A DNA stretch of 40,730 bases from Prevotella sp. UBA1104 (GTDB lineage Bacteria > Bacteroidota > Bacteroidia > Bacteroidales > Bacteroidaceae), in NCBI GenBank assembly GCA_002314055.1, contig DCBP01000129.1, positions 1-40,730 of the forward strand, read 5' to 3'. The notes beneath the pieces are model-generated. The model was not told the DNA's origin, made no database searches, and saw only the letters and a program-made list of their open reading frames with translations. This document shows, one piece after another, positions 16,919 to 24,378 of this stretch. How positions within the stretch are numbered: the stretch's first letter is position 1; every line of letters starts with the position of its first letter. Both the position numbers and the translations under genes were made by a program.

Positions 16919-17728
16919 TTAATATTCGTCATCGTCTGCAACATCTTCCGCTTCAAGGGAGAGTTCCTCCGGATCTTCTTCTATAGTCGTGCGATAACTT
17001 TCTTCGGTAAGTTTGTCATCATCAAATTCATCCTCGTCGTCAAACTTATCGTCATTCAAGTCGTCGTCATCATCATCGTATTCATCGTCATCGTCGTCGT
17101 CTTTCTTATGCTTTTTCCTGTCTTCCTCAAATTCCAAATGAGGTTTTTCCTCTAAAGGTTTTAGTTTTGCAAAAATAGCTTCAGTCCATGCACCTTTTGG
17201 AATTTCGAGTACATCGAATCCGTCCTCGACTTTTTTCTCATACATACCTCCCTTTTTATGTAGACGATCTTTAGGCAATGTAGTAGTGCTGATGTCAAAT
17301 CCGCTCTGTATGATATCTTGCGTACTTTGTGAGAGCGAGTCCCATCCTCCTCCGAAATTCCTGTCGATTACCTCCATGAGCTTTGCAGCAGAGATATGTC
17401 TGATGTTTTCGTAAGTCAAGTCGGTCACTCTCATGATTGTCTTTTTCTTGAGTGCTATCTTCTTGGAGTTTTTGTCGTCCGTTTTTATTGTAGCCACCTT
17501 GAAACCTCTGTCTTCATATTTCTTTATAACCTCAGGGCGGTCAATTTTGACTTCCTCTAACTCGAAAGCACTTCTTATGATGTCAAAATAATGGTTGAGG
17601 TTCTCAATCAAGTCTGCATCTTTTCCAATGCTCTCCAACAGTCTGATGATGTCATTCTCTTGAATGTCCCAAACGTTGCTTTTGTTCATCGTTTTTAAAG
17701 TAAGAGCTTTTTTACCGTCTGCTTTCAT
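16919..17728 (-). CDS. Unknown protein with very acidic C-terminal tail
   Basis: I do not recognise this 269-residue protein. The first ~200 residues are mixed charged and look folded. They include a basic stretch (KTDDKNSKKIALKKKTIMR, about 83-101) and a conserved-looking block FGGGWDSLSQSTQDIIQSGFDIS (about 124-146). From about residue 205 it turns into a low-complexity Asp/Glu tail (runs such as KKDDDDDDEYDDDDDD) to the end. No signal peptide or membrane segment. An alternative ATG is at residue 14 (MNKSNVWDI). Gene is 48 bases downstream of the nitrilase-family gene on the same strand. Acidic tails of this type occur in histone chaperones, DNA mimics and RNA polymerase delta; any such role here is speculation. 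Confidence 0.75.
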   Translation of the reverse strand: MKADGKKALTLKTMNKSNVWDIQENDIIRLLESIGKDADLIENLNHYFDIIRSAFELEEVKIDRPEVIKKYEDRGFKVATIKTDDKNSKKIALKKKTIMRVTDLTYENIRHISAAKLMEVIDRNFGGGWDSLSQSTQDIIQSGFDISTTTLPKDRLHKKGGMYEKKVEDGFDVLEIPKGAWTEAIFAKLKPLEEKPHLEFEEDRKKHKKDDDDDDEYDDDDDDLNDDKFDDEDEFDDDKLTEESYRTTIEEDPEELSLEAEDVADDDEY

Positions 17729-17776
17729 ATTAAATTCTATGTACTAATTTGTTTTATTTATATTCTATATTGATAT

Positions 17777-18553
17777 TTATTTTTCAATAATGAACGTATC
17801 GCTGTCGTCAAAGACGGGGAATGCATTTCTAAAATGAGTGATTTTCTCCTCGTCAATGTCAGCTATTGCCGCATTTGATGAAATTCCACAGCAACACACT
17901 GTCTTGCCGTATGGGTCAACAGTTATGCTTCCTCCTGTATATTTGCATGTTTCATCCTTGCCAGTTCGGTTTACACCGACAACGTAGCATTGGTTCTCGA
18001 TGGCTCTTGCCTTGAGTAATGTTTCCCACACGTCGTGTCGGCTTGTTGGCCAGTTGGCAACATATATTGCAACATCATAGTCGCCTTTGCATCGGCTCCA
18101 TACAGGAAATCTAAGGTCATAGCATATCTGAAGAAGTATTCTTGCTCCTCGAAATTCCACAATCTTGCGCTCTTTTCCAGATTCGAAGATTCTATTTTCC
18201 CCTCCTGGAGAAAAAAGATGTCGTTTGTCGTAGTGTTCTATAGTGCCGTCAGGTTTTGCAAAGTACATTCTGTTTACGAATTTCCCCTGTAGTGTTTTTA
18301 TTGCCAAACTTCCGCATACGGCGGCATTCTTTTCAGCTGCTTTTTTTGTCATCCATGCTATAGAGCCGTTTTTCAGGCTATTTTCCTCGGCTTCGGCAAG
18401 TTCGTGATTATTGGCAATAAATCCTGTGCTCCACATTTCCGGCAAGACATATATGTCAGCTTGTGGGCAGGACACAATCATCTGCTCTATATGCTGTTGA
18501 TTGATAGAGGGTTGTCCCCACCTAATGTCTGTCTGTAAAAGCGCAATTTTCAT
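17777..18553 (-). CDS. Nitrilase-family amidohydrolase (omega-amidase YafV-like)
   Basis: A carbon-nitrogen hydrolase of 258 residues with the full Glu-Lys-Cys triad: Glu39 (VLPEMWSTGF), Lys110 (HYDKRHLFSPGGE) and Cys144 (QICYDLRFPVWSR). The Met-Trp-Ser-Thr-Gly-Phe after the Glu and the FSPGGE motif are typical of the YafV/NIT2 branch, which hydrolyses 2-oxoglutaramate and similar omega-amides or repairs metabolite by-products. Cytoplasmic. It starts divergently from rarA with its own promoter. Confidence 0.87.
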   Translation of the reverse strand: MKIALLQTDIRWGQPSINQQHIEQMIVSCPQADIYVLPEMWSTGFIANNHELAEAEENSLKNGSIAWMTKKAAEKNAAVCGSLAIKTLQGKFVNRMYFAKPDGTIEHYDKRHLFSPGGENRIFESGKERKIVEFRGARILLQICYDLRFPVWSRCKGDYDVAIYVANWPTSRHDVWETLLKARAIENQCYVVGVNRTGKDETCKYTGGSITVDPYGKTVCCCGISSNAAIADIDEEKITHFRNAFPVFDDSDTFIIEK

Positions 18554-18585
18554 TTCCTCTTTGTTAATGCTGCATTATAGTTCTG

Positions 18586-18616
18586 CAAAAGTAATACATT
18601 CTCTCTTTTCTGCAAG
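18586..18616 (-). promoter_or_regulatory. Promoter for nitrilase-family gene
   Basis: On minus, TACTTTTG (18586-18593) matches TAnnTTTG and CTTG (18613-18616) lies about 19 bases upstream. Transcription should start near 18582, 29 bases before ATG. It lies back-to-back with the rarA promoter. Confidence 0.65.
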
Positions 18617-18634
18617 TTTTTTAGCTCATTATTT

Positions 18635-18666
18635 TTTGTGTGTATGCGATATATTTCATAATTTTG
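18635..18666 (+). promoter_or_regulatory. Promoter for rarA, nearly touching the start codon
   Basis: TTTG (18635-18638), 20 bases, TAATTTTG (18659-18666): an exact consensus match. The predicted transcription start is about 18670, two bases before the ATG at 18672, so the mRNA should be leaderless or almost so. Confidence 0.8.
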
Positions 18667-18671
18667 CATGT

Positions 18672-19943
18672 ATGAGTAAACCATTAGCAGAAAGAATGAG
18701 ACCAAAGACCCTTGATGAGTATATTGGTCAGAAGCATTTGGTGGGTGAGCATGCCGTGCTTCGTAATATGATTGAGGCTGGACGCATCACCTCTTTTATA
18801 TTATGGGGACCTCCCGGGGTTGGCAAAACAACACTTGCGCAAATTGTAGCAAGTCGCCTCAATGTACCATTTTTTACACTTAGTGCCGTGACAAGTGGTG
18901 TGAAAGATGTTCGTGATGTTATTGAGAAGGCACGCCAGGGACGTTTTTTCAATGAGAACAATCCAATACTCTTCATCGACGAGATACATCGTTTCAGCAA
19001 GAGTCAACAGGATTCATTGCTTGGTGCAGTAGAGAAGGGCGACATAACGCTCATAGGAGCTACCACGGAAAATCCGTCGTTTGAGGTAATCCGTCCGTTG
19101 CTTTCTCGCTGTCAGCTTTATGTTCTGAAACCGCTCGACGACAATGATTTATTGGAACTATTACATCGTGCTATAACGACAGATGTGGAATTGAGTAAGC
19201 GTAACATCGTTGTCAAGGAGCGGACTGCAATATTGCGTTATAGCGGTGGTGATGCCAGGAAGTTATTGAATATTCTGGAACTTGTAACAGACTCTTCGTC
19301 TTCTGATACCGTTAAAATAACCGATGCTCTTGTTGTTTCCTGTCTGCAGCAAAATCCGATGGCATACGATAAAGACGGAGAAATGCATTATGATATAATT
19401 TCAGCCTTTATTAAAAGCATACGTGGCTCTGACCCTGATGCTGCTCTATATTGGCTTGCGCGCATGATTGAAGGTGGTGAAGATCCGTCATTCATAGCGC
19501 GTCGCCTAGTGATAAGTGCATCCGAGGATATTGGTCTTGCAAATCCGAATGCACTTCTGCTTGCTAATGCCGCCTTTGATGCTGTAATGAAAATCGGTTG
19601 GCCCGAGGGGCGTATTCCCCTTGCTGAGGCAACAGTATATCTTGCTGCCTCGCCAAAGAGTAATTCGGCTTATAACGGTATAAACAAGGCTCTCCAACTT
19701 GTGCGTTCCACGGGGAACCTGCCTGTACCACTGCATTTGCGTAATGCTCCGACAAAGATGATGTCTGATCTTGGTTATGCCGAAGGATATAAATACTCCC
19801 ACGATTATCCTAACCACTTTGTTGATCAGCAGTTTATGCCAGACCAGCTCAAGAATACTCGCCTATGGGAGGCACAGCATTTTCCGAACGAGGAAAAGCT
19901 CTATAAAAATATGGTAAATCTTTGGGGTGAAAAGAAAAAATGA
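18672..19943 (+). CDS. rarA: Replication-associated recombination protein A (AAA+ ATPase)
   Basis: A MgsA/RarA/WRNIP1-family ATPase that acts at stalled replication forks with SSB and RecA. It has 423 residues, the usual size. The conserved family N-terminus PLAERMRPKTLDEYIGQ begins at residue 4. Walker A is GPPGVGKTT, Walker B LFIDEIHRF, sensor 1 GATTENPSFE, and the C-terminal tetramerisation part includes SYxxGxNKAL-like text (SAYNGINKAL). The frame is open upstream to 18501, but that stretch contains both divergent promoters, and PLAERM marks the family start, so ATG 18672 is used. Confidence 0.95.
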   Translation: MSKPLAERMRPKTLDEYIGQKHLVGEHAVLRNMIEAGRITSFILWGPPGVGKTTLAQIVASRLNVPFFTLSAVTSGVKDVRDVIEKARQGRFFNENNPILFIDEIHRFSKSQQDSLLGAVEKGDITLIGATTENPSFEVIRPLLSRCQLYVLKPLDDNDLLELLHRAITTDVELSKRNIVVKERTAILRYSGGDARKLLNILELVTDSSSSDTVKITDALVVSCLQQNPMAYDKDGEMHYDIISAFIKSIRGSDPDAALYWLARMIEGGEDPSFIARRLVISASEDIGLANPNALLLANAAFDAVMKIGWPEGRIPLAEATVYLAASPKSNSAYNGINKALQLVRSTGNLPVPLHLRNAPTKMMSDLGYAEGYKYSHDYPNHFVDQQFMPDQLKNTRLWEAQHFPNEEKLYKNMVNLWGEKKK

Positions 19944-20014
19944 CAAGTATCCTTATTTTATAAGAACAGTCCCCATATAAGAGAAAACCTTTTTACTTAT
20001 GAAAGATTGAGGCA

Positions 20015-20065
20015 TCTTGTATTGGTATGAATAAATAATAGATAACTTGTATTGATATGTATAAA
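20015..20065 (+). repeat. Imperfect direct repeat in rarA-pepD spacer
   Basis: CTTGTATTGGTATGAATAAAT (20015-20035) recurs as CTTGTATTGATATGTATAAAA (20045-20065), 30 bases apart, just before the terminator hairpin. No function is evident. Confidence 0.6.
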
Positions 20066-20070
20066 ATAAA

Positions 20071-20130
20071 AAGAAGAATGTTTTGTATGGTAATTGTATA
20101 ATGAAATAACCAGACAAAACATTCCTTCTT
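20071..20130. terminator. Terminator between convergent rarA and pepD
   Basis: AAGAAGAATGTTTTGT (20071-20086) pairs with ACAAAACATTCCTTCTT (20114-20130) with one bulge. The loop is 27 bases. The minus side runs into TTTATTTTAT, so it should at least terminate pepD. Confidence 0.7.
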
Positions 20131-20163
20131 CATTCAAATATATCTATACCTTATTAGTGCTTA

Positions 20164-21624
20164 TCACTTTTTAGGCATATTCTTTAGAATTTCGAGCAAG
20201 TGATCCCAAACCATCTCAACGGTAGGGATAAGCAGTCGTTCTTCCGGTGAGTGTACGCCGCGCAAAGTAGGTCCGAATGAAACCATGTCGAGATGCGGAT
20301 ATTTCTCGGAGAAGAGTCCACATTCCAGACCCGCGTGGATTCCGATAACGAGTGGATCCTTTTTGAATAGCTTTTTGTAAGCATCCACAACGATTTCGGT
20401 AAGTTTGCTGTTAGGGTTCATCTTCCATGCCGGATAAGCATCGTCCACCTTCACGTCAGCACCGCCGAGCAAGAATGCCGCTTTCACGGTATTTGTCATA
20501 TTCTGCAAGTTGCTCATCACGTTTGAGCGCTGCGAAGCAACCACCGTAATTTTGCCTTCAGTATCAGTTGTAACACTTGCAACGTTTGTTGATGTTTCCA
20601 CCATCCACTCCAGAGCTTTGTCCTGACACATTGCAAGAACACCGTTGTATACAGCCTGCATGGCAAGTATAAACTTGTCAGCCTCAGCTTTGCGCAATAC
20701 CTTTTCGCTTTCATGGCTTTCAAGCGCAAAATTCATATCGCTTTCTGTTACGTGGAATTCGTCTTCAACATTGGCGGCAAACACGTTCCAATCAGCCTTT
20801 ACAGTTTCTTTGTCTTTCTCAGGTACGGCAAATATAACAACTCCGTCACGTGGAATTGCATTGTGCATGCGACCGGAATTAAAACTTGCGAGTCTTATGT
20901 CTGTCTTCTGCATTTCCAGGAACAGAAATCTTGTGAGCAGCTTTATAGAGTTTGCGCGTTTCTTGTTTATGTCGTCACCGCTGTGTCCGCCCAGCAGTCC
21001 CTTAATTGCAGCTTTCATAAAGAAGAATTCCTTAGGAGCATCTTCAAGTCCGATATTGAATGTTGCAGTAGTCGTCTGTCCTCCGGCGCAGCTTATAAAA
21101 ATCTGTCCTTCATCCTCGCTGTCGAGGTTTATAAGCATGTTCCCGGTCATAAAACCAGCCTTCATGCCGTGTGCTCCTGTGAGTCCTGTTTCCTCGTCGC
21201 GTGTGAAGACACATTCTATAGGACCGTGTTCAATGTCGTTGCTGTCGAGGATAGCCATTTCTATTGCACATCCTATACCGTCGTCTGCTCCGAGAGTAGT
21301 ACCTTTTGCCTTCATCCATTCACCGTCGACATAAGTCTCGATAGGGTCTTTCGTGAAGTCTATATTTACATCCACGAGTTTGTCGCACACCATATCCATA
21401 TGACTCTGGAGTACAACTGTTTCCCTGTCTTCATAGCCCTTTGTAGCGGGTTTCTTTATCAGAACGTTTCCTGTTTCGTCAACAATAGTTTCGAGGTTTC
21501 TTTCTTTTCCGAATTCTTTCAGAAACTCAATCATCTTCTCCTCGTGCTTTGACGGACGGGGAATCTTGTTTATTTTGGCAAATTGCTCAAAAACACAAGC
21601 TGGTTTTAATTCACTGTTGTTCAT
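20164..21624 (-). CDS. pepD: Aminoacyl-histidine dipeptidase (Xaa-His dipeptidase)
   Basis: A dizinc M20-type cytoplasmic peptidase of 486 residues, matching the PepD family length. Zinc and catalytic motifs are in order: QSHMDMVCDK, then GADDGIGCAI, then RDEETGLTGAHGM (catalytic Glu pair), INLDSEDEGQI, and GIHAGLECGLF near the C-terminus. A dimerisation insert with GGHSGDDI sits between. It releases amino acids from dipeptides such as carnosine-like or general short peptides, fitting a proteolytic gut or oral lifestyle. Own promoter upstream; terminator at 20071-20130. Confidence 0.95.
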   Translation of the reverse strand: MNNSELKPACVFEQFAKINKIPRPSKHEEKMIEFLKEFGKERNLETIVDETGNVLIKKPATKGYEDRETVVLQSHMDMVCDKLVDVNIDFTKDPIETYVDGEWMKAKGTTLGADDGIGCAIEMAILDSNDIEHGPIECVFTRDEETGLTGAHGMKAGFMTGNMLINLDSEDEGQIFISCAGGQTTTATFNIGLEDAPKEFFFMKAAIKGLLGGHSGDDINKKRANSIKLLTRFLFLEMQKTDIRLASFNSGRMHNAIPRDGVVIFAVPEKDKETVKADWNVFAANVEDEFHVTESDMNFALESHESEKVLRKAEADKFILAMQAVYNGVLAMCQDKALEWMVETSTNVASVTTDTEGKITVVASQRSNVMSNLQNMTNTVKAAFLLGGADVKVDDAYPAWKMNPNSKLTEIVVDAYKKLFKKDPLVIGIHAGLECGLFSEKYPHLDMVSFGPTLRGVHSPEERLLIPTVEMVWDHLLEILKNMPKK

Positions 21625-21665
21625 AATCTGTATATATGAAATTAATAATCTTCATTATTATAGTG

Positions 21666-21697
21666 CAAAGTTAATGCTAAAAATGCGCTTCTCCAAG
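21666..21697 (-). promoter_or_regulatory. Promoter for pepD
   Basis: On minus, TAACTTTG (21666-21673) with CTTG 20 bases upstream (21694-21697). Predicted start near 21662, leader of about 38 bases. Confidence 0.7.
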
Positions 21698-21839
21698 AAA
21701 CTTAACTGTTTTGTCTGTGAAAAACTATTAACCAGTGATTTCTCTTGTTCTTGACATTTATATTAAGAATGGAAATTTTCAAGAAATAATATTAAAAATC
21801 CTAATCATTTGATTTTGAAGTTCGAGCTTTTCCTTTATG

Positions 21840-22508
21840 TCATCCAATCAGTTTCAGAATTTGTTTGTTCGAAGCATCTGGAAGAATCTTTTTCAGATGC
21901 TCATAAATTCTTTGGGAAGATTCTTCGGGAGTCCGTTCACACAGGCATTTTTCCTTGCCATATAATTCCTCTGGCGTATTCAGAAGCGACCATCCCCATC
22001 CGTATTCTCGATTATGTTTGTCGCGAGGGTAAACAAAATTCTCTGTCACGATGTAAGTTGACATCTCTAAACGTGTAATATAGCTGTCAAACTTACTTCT
22101 CATACCTTTTCCTGTAAAACCGCAGGCATTCCTAAGTTCTCTCGTTATGAGACTTCCTGATGACTTTAGTGTGTCGAGAATGACTCCTTCTATAGAATCC
22201 TCGTTTGGACGTGGAAATTTGTTTCTTCGGTAGTTGCAAAAGTCCTGCCACCATTCCAGGCTGATGAATCCAGCCTTTTTGTTGAAGAACTTTCCGTACA
22301 CACACGGTAGCTCCTCTACGATTTCGCCTTTCCATTTCCAAAGAGGCCAGTCCCAACCGCCCTCTGGGAATGTAACATATCGGCAGTCTTCCGTTACTAT
22401 GTCTTCGGCAGAGAAACCGTCAATCCCACTGTTGAGCAGAGGCAGGAAACCTATTTTCTCTATCAGTTCCATCATTCCTATTGCTGAGTATATTTCCGGG
22501 AATTTCAT
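21840..22508 (-). CDS. Winged-helix protein, AlkZ/YcaQ-related
   Basis: A 222-residue cytoplasmic protein. The pattern of an N-terminal helical part (IGFLPLLNSGIDGFSAEDIV), a Trp-rich strand region (WDWPLWKWKGEI), LEWWQDF, and a winged-helix-like part with GSLITRELRNACGFTGKG, SYITRLEMSTYIVTE and YGWGWSLLNTPEE resembles the small proteins annotated as AlkZ-related. These are cousins of the AlkZ/YcaQ DNA glycosylases that unhook crosslinks. I see no AlkZ QxQ catalytic motif, so glycosylase activity is doubtful. It ends with a helix-rich tail (KKILPDASNKQILKLIG). It lies 73 bases after the flavodoxin/ferredoxin gene and is probably co-transcribed with it. Confidence 0.6.
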   Translation of the reverse strand: MKFPEIYSAIGMMELIEKIGFLPLLNSGIDGFSAEDIVTEDCRYVTFPEGGWDWPLWKWKGEIVEELPCVYGKFFNKKAGFISLEWWQDFCNYRRNKFPRPNEDSIEGVILDTLKSSGSLITRELRNACGFTGKGMRSKFDSYITRLEMSTYIVTENFVYPRDKHNREYGWGWSLLNTPEELYGKEKCLCERTPEESSQRIYEHLKKILPDASNKQILKLIG

Positions 22509-22581
22509 ATTCTTTTGATTTTGTCCTTAATCTGTTTTATATAAACACCTTTAGCGTAATCTTTTAAGCTGATTCTCTTGC

Positions 22582-23352
22582 TCATTGTTTTGCCATTTCT
22601 TCTGGATACACAAACTGACCGTGTTTTACCGTCCGCCTTCCATATTGTATGGCGAAGCCGGGGCAATGATGCAGACATCTTAAGCACATGGTGCATTCCT
22701 CCTTTATCCAGACAGGATAGCCGTTTTCAATATCTATGGCATGTTCCGGACATTGTCGGGCACATTTGTTGCAACTGGTACACCTGTCCTTTATTACATG
22801 GAAATTCCTTGTCTTGCGCTGTTTTTCGTATGTGAGGTAATACCAACAAGCTATCCAGTGTGGAAGGCGCAGATAATCAAAGTTGCCAGTCTTCCGTTCC
22901 ATGGCCATTTCAGCCACTCTCTTTATGTGCTTATCGGCTTTTTCTGTTTTCCGCAAGCATTTCTCTCGGTTCGATACGTCAAACATCGGAGTCCAGACAT
23001 CTACCATTCTTACATTATATTTTGCGTCGAGCCACAAACCTTTTTTCTTCAGCAGTTTCTGCATCATATAATGCGCCTGCCCCGTAGTGGTTCCGAATGT
23101 AACCACATGATATATGAAGTTATGGCGTAATCCAATGATATTTAGTTCGTTGACAAACCTTACGACTATGTTTGGAAGCCCCCAGAAATATACAGGAGTT
23201 ACAAATCCGATGCGTTCATCCCTGCATAATTGGAATGAGAACCTACCGTTGTTCATGCAGTCTGTTATTGAAATGCAACTTTCTCCTGTCGCTTTTGCCA
23301 AACAAAATGCTACATGCTTACTGTTTCCTGTACCTGAGAAATAAAAAATCAT
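22582..23352 (-). CDS. EFR1-type flavodoxin/ferredoxin fusion protein
   Basis: The 256 residues combine an N-terminal flavodoxin-like domain (YFSGTGNSKHVAFCLA, FMN phosphate loop at 4-10) and a C-terminal ferredoxin domain. The latter has two complete 4Fe-4S motifs: Cys191/194/197/201 and Cys220/223/226/230, each CxxCxxCxxxCP. This architecture is the EFR1 family, common in anaerobes as a soluble electron carrier. A Trp/Tyr-rich stretch (LPHWIACWYYLTYE) links the two. Its redox partner is unknown. First gene of a probable two-gene unit with the AlkZ-like gene. Confidence 0.88.
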   Translation of the reverse strand: MIFYFSGTGNSKHVAFCLAKATGESCISITDCMNNGRFSFQLCRDERIGFVTPVYFWGLPNIVVRFVNELNIIGLRHNFIYHVVTFGTTTGQAHYMMQKLLKKKGLWLDAKYNVRMVDVWTPMFDVSNREKCLRKTEKADKHIKRVAEMAMERKTGNFDYLRLPHWIACWYYLTYEKQRKTRNFHVIKDRCTSCNKCARQCPEHAIDIENGYPVWIKEECTMCLRCLHHCPGFAIQYGRRTVKHGQFVYPEEMAKQ

Positions 23353-23704
23353 GCCTGCTTCAGTGTTTATAATTCATTATTTACAATTGGTTGCAATATA
23401 TTACCACCATAGTCTTTCACTTACTAATATTGCAAATGTACGAATAAAACTTGTATCTCATAATGTTTGCATTTCGTTTTTTTCAAAATATCGTTAATAA
23501 AACATCTTTCGTTTGATGTTAATATATTGACAGAAAAGAATAGCGCGTTTTTTTATATTAAACCTGCCTGTTGTGGATTATGGATTATAAATTATACAAT
23601 TATGAATTGTTTGGGTTAAAATCTTTTTTCCGTATAATCTTTGCAGGTTAAAATATTCTTCTTACCTTTGCAGACAATATAAATGAAAATATAAAAGAAA
23701 AGAT
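23353..23704. other. Divergent promoter region, EFR1 gene and OmpH-like gene
   Basis: No gene is visible in these 352 AT-rich bases. Minus strand: TACATTTG at 23433-23440 is a -7 box for the EFR1 gene. Plus strand: the OmpH-like gene promoter at 23640-23670. In between lie AT-rich near-repeats (GGATTATGGATTATAAATTATA region, about 23574-23596) and a small CAATTATGAATTG dyad, with no assignable role. Confidence 0.6.
23640..23670 (+). promoter_or_regulatory. Promoter for OmpH/Skp-like lipoprotein gene
   Basis: TTTG (23640-23643), 19 bases, TACCTTTG (23663-23670): an exact consensus match. The predicted start is near 23674, giving a 31-base leader. Confidence 0.8.
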
Positions 23705-24304
23705 ATGAATAAGAAAATAGTACGCATCATGTCGGTAATGGCATTGGGAGTTTTGGCATTTGCTTCTTGTAATAAGGAGGCACAGAAAGTTGACGAAAAG
23801 CAGCAGACTCCTGTAGCGCAGACTGGTGCGATGAAAATTGCATATGTTGAAGTAGATTCCATCATGTCGCAGTATAAGTTCTGTAAAGAATATTCGCAGA
23901 TACTACAGAAGAAAAGCCAGAATATAGAGAATACGCTTGCTGCCAAGCAGCGTTCCTTGCAGGCAGCTGCTGCAAAGTTCCAGCAAGACGTGCAGAGCAA
24001 TAAATACACACAGCAGCAGGCAGAGGCGGTTCAGGCAGGTCTTCAGCGTCAGAGTGCTGACCTTCAGGCACTGCAGCAGCGTTTGGGAAATGATTTCCAA
24101 AATGAGACAAATACTTTCAATAAGGCTCTTCGCGACAGCATCCAGCATTATCTGAATGCCTATAACAAGGACAAGAAATATGCTCTTATCATAAGCAAGG
24201 CTGGCGATAATATACTTTATGCCGACAAGGCATATGATATAACCAATGAGGTGATTGCTGGTCTGAACAAGGCTTATAAGTCTACTGTGGCAAATAAAAA
24301 GTAA
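23705..24304 (+). CDS. OmpH/Skp-family periplasmic chaperone, lipoprotein form
   Basis: The protein has 199 residues. The N-terminal signal ends in a lipobox, LAFASC with Cys22 as the lipidation site, so it should be membrane-anchored rather than freely periplasmic. IAYVEVDSIMSQY (about 45-57) is the OmpH/Skp start motif. A long Gln-rich coiled coil follows (about 65-140, KKSQNIENTLAAKQRSLQAA and QRQSADLQALQQRLGNDF), then the closing beta segment (KKYALIISKAGDNILYADKAYDIT). This is the tentacle-like Skp architecture that holds unfolded outer-membrane proteins. A terminator follows at 24330. Confidence 0.88.
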   Translation: MNKKIVRIMSVMALGVLAFASCNKEAQKVDEKQQTPVAQTGAMKIAYVEVDSIMSQYKFCKEYSQILQKKSQNIENTLAAKQRSLQAAAAKFQQDVQSNKYTQQQAEAVQAGLQRQSADLQALQQRLGNDFQNETNTFNKALRDSIQHYLNAYNKDKKYALIISKAGDNILYADKAYDITNEVIAGLNKAYKSTVANKK

Positions 24305-24329
24305 ATTCTATAGCAGATAACGACTGCAG

Positions 24330-24366
24330 AGCTTCACCGCAAATAGCGATGAAGCTTTTGTTTTTT
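24330..24366 (+). terminator. Terminator after OmpH-like gene
   Basis: AGCTTCACCGC (24330-24340) and GCGATGAAGCT (24346-24356) pair with one C-A mismatch around AAATA. TTTGTTTTTT follows. It overlaps the ATG at 24349 that opens the next frame, which argues for the later start codon. Confidence 0.75.
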
Positions 24367-24378
24367 ATATATGACAAT

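Noticed and set aside
16910..17155. Very hydrophobic 81-codon frame that looks like a membrane protein
   Set aside because: It is the reverse complement of the Asp-rich tail: GAT/GAC codons read as ATC/GTC (Ile/Val) on the other strand, an artefact.
20645..21552. Two long plus-strand frames opposite pepD
   Set aside because: Both are antisense to a clear pepD with all metal-binding motifs; shadows.
22505..22696. Small basic frame between the EFR1 and AlkZ-like genes
   Set aside because: It overlaps the 3' end of the EFR1 gene in another frame; the part in the gap is only about 25 codons and has no independent support.
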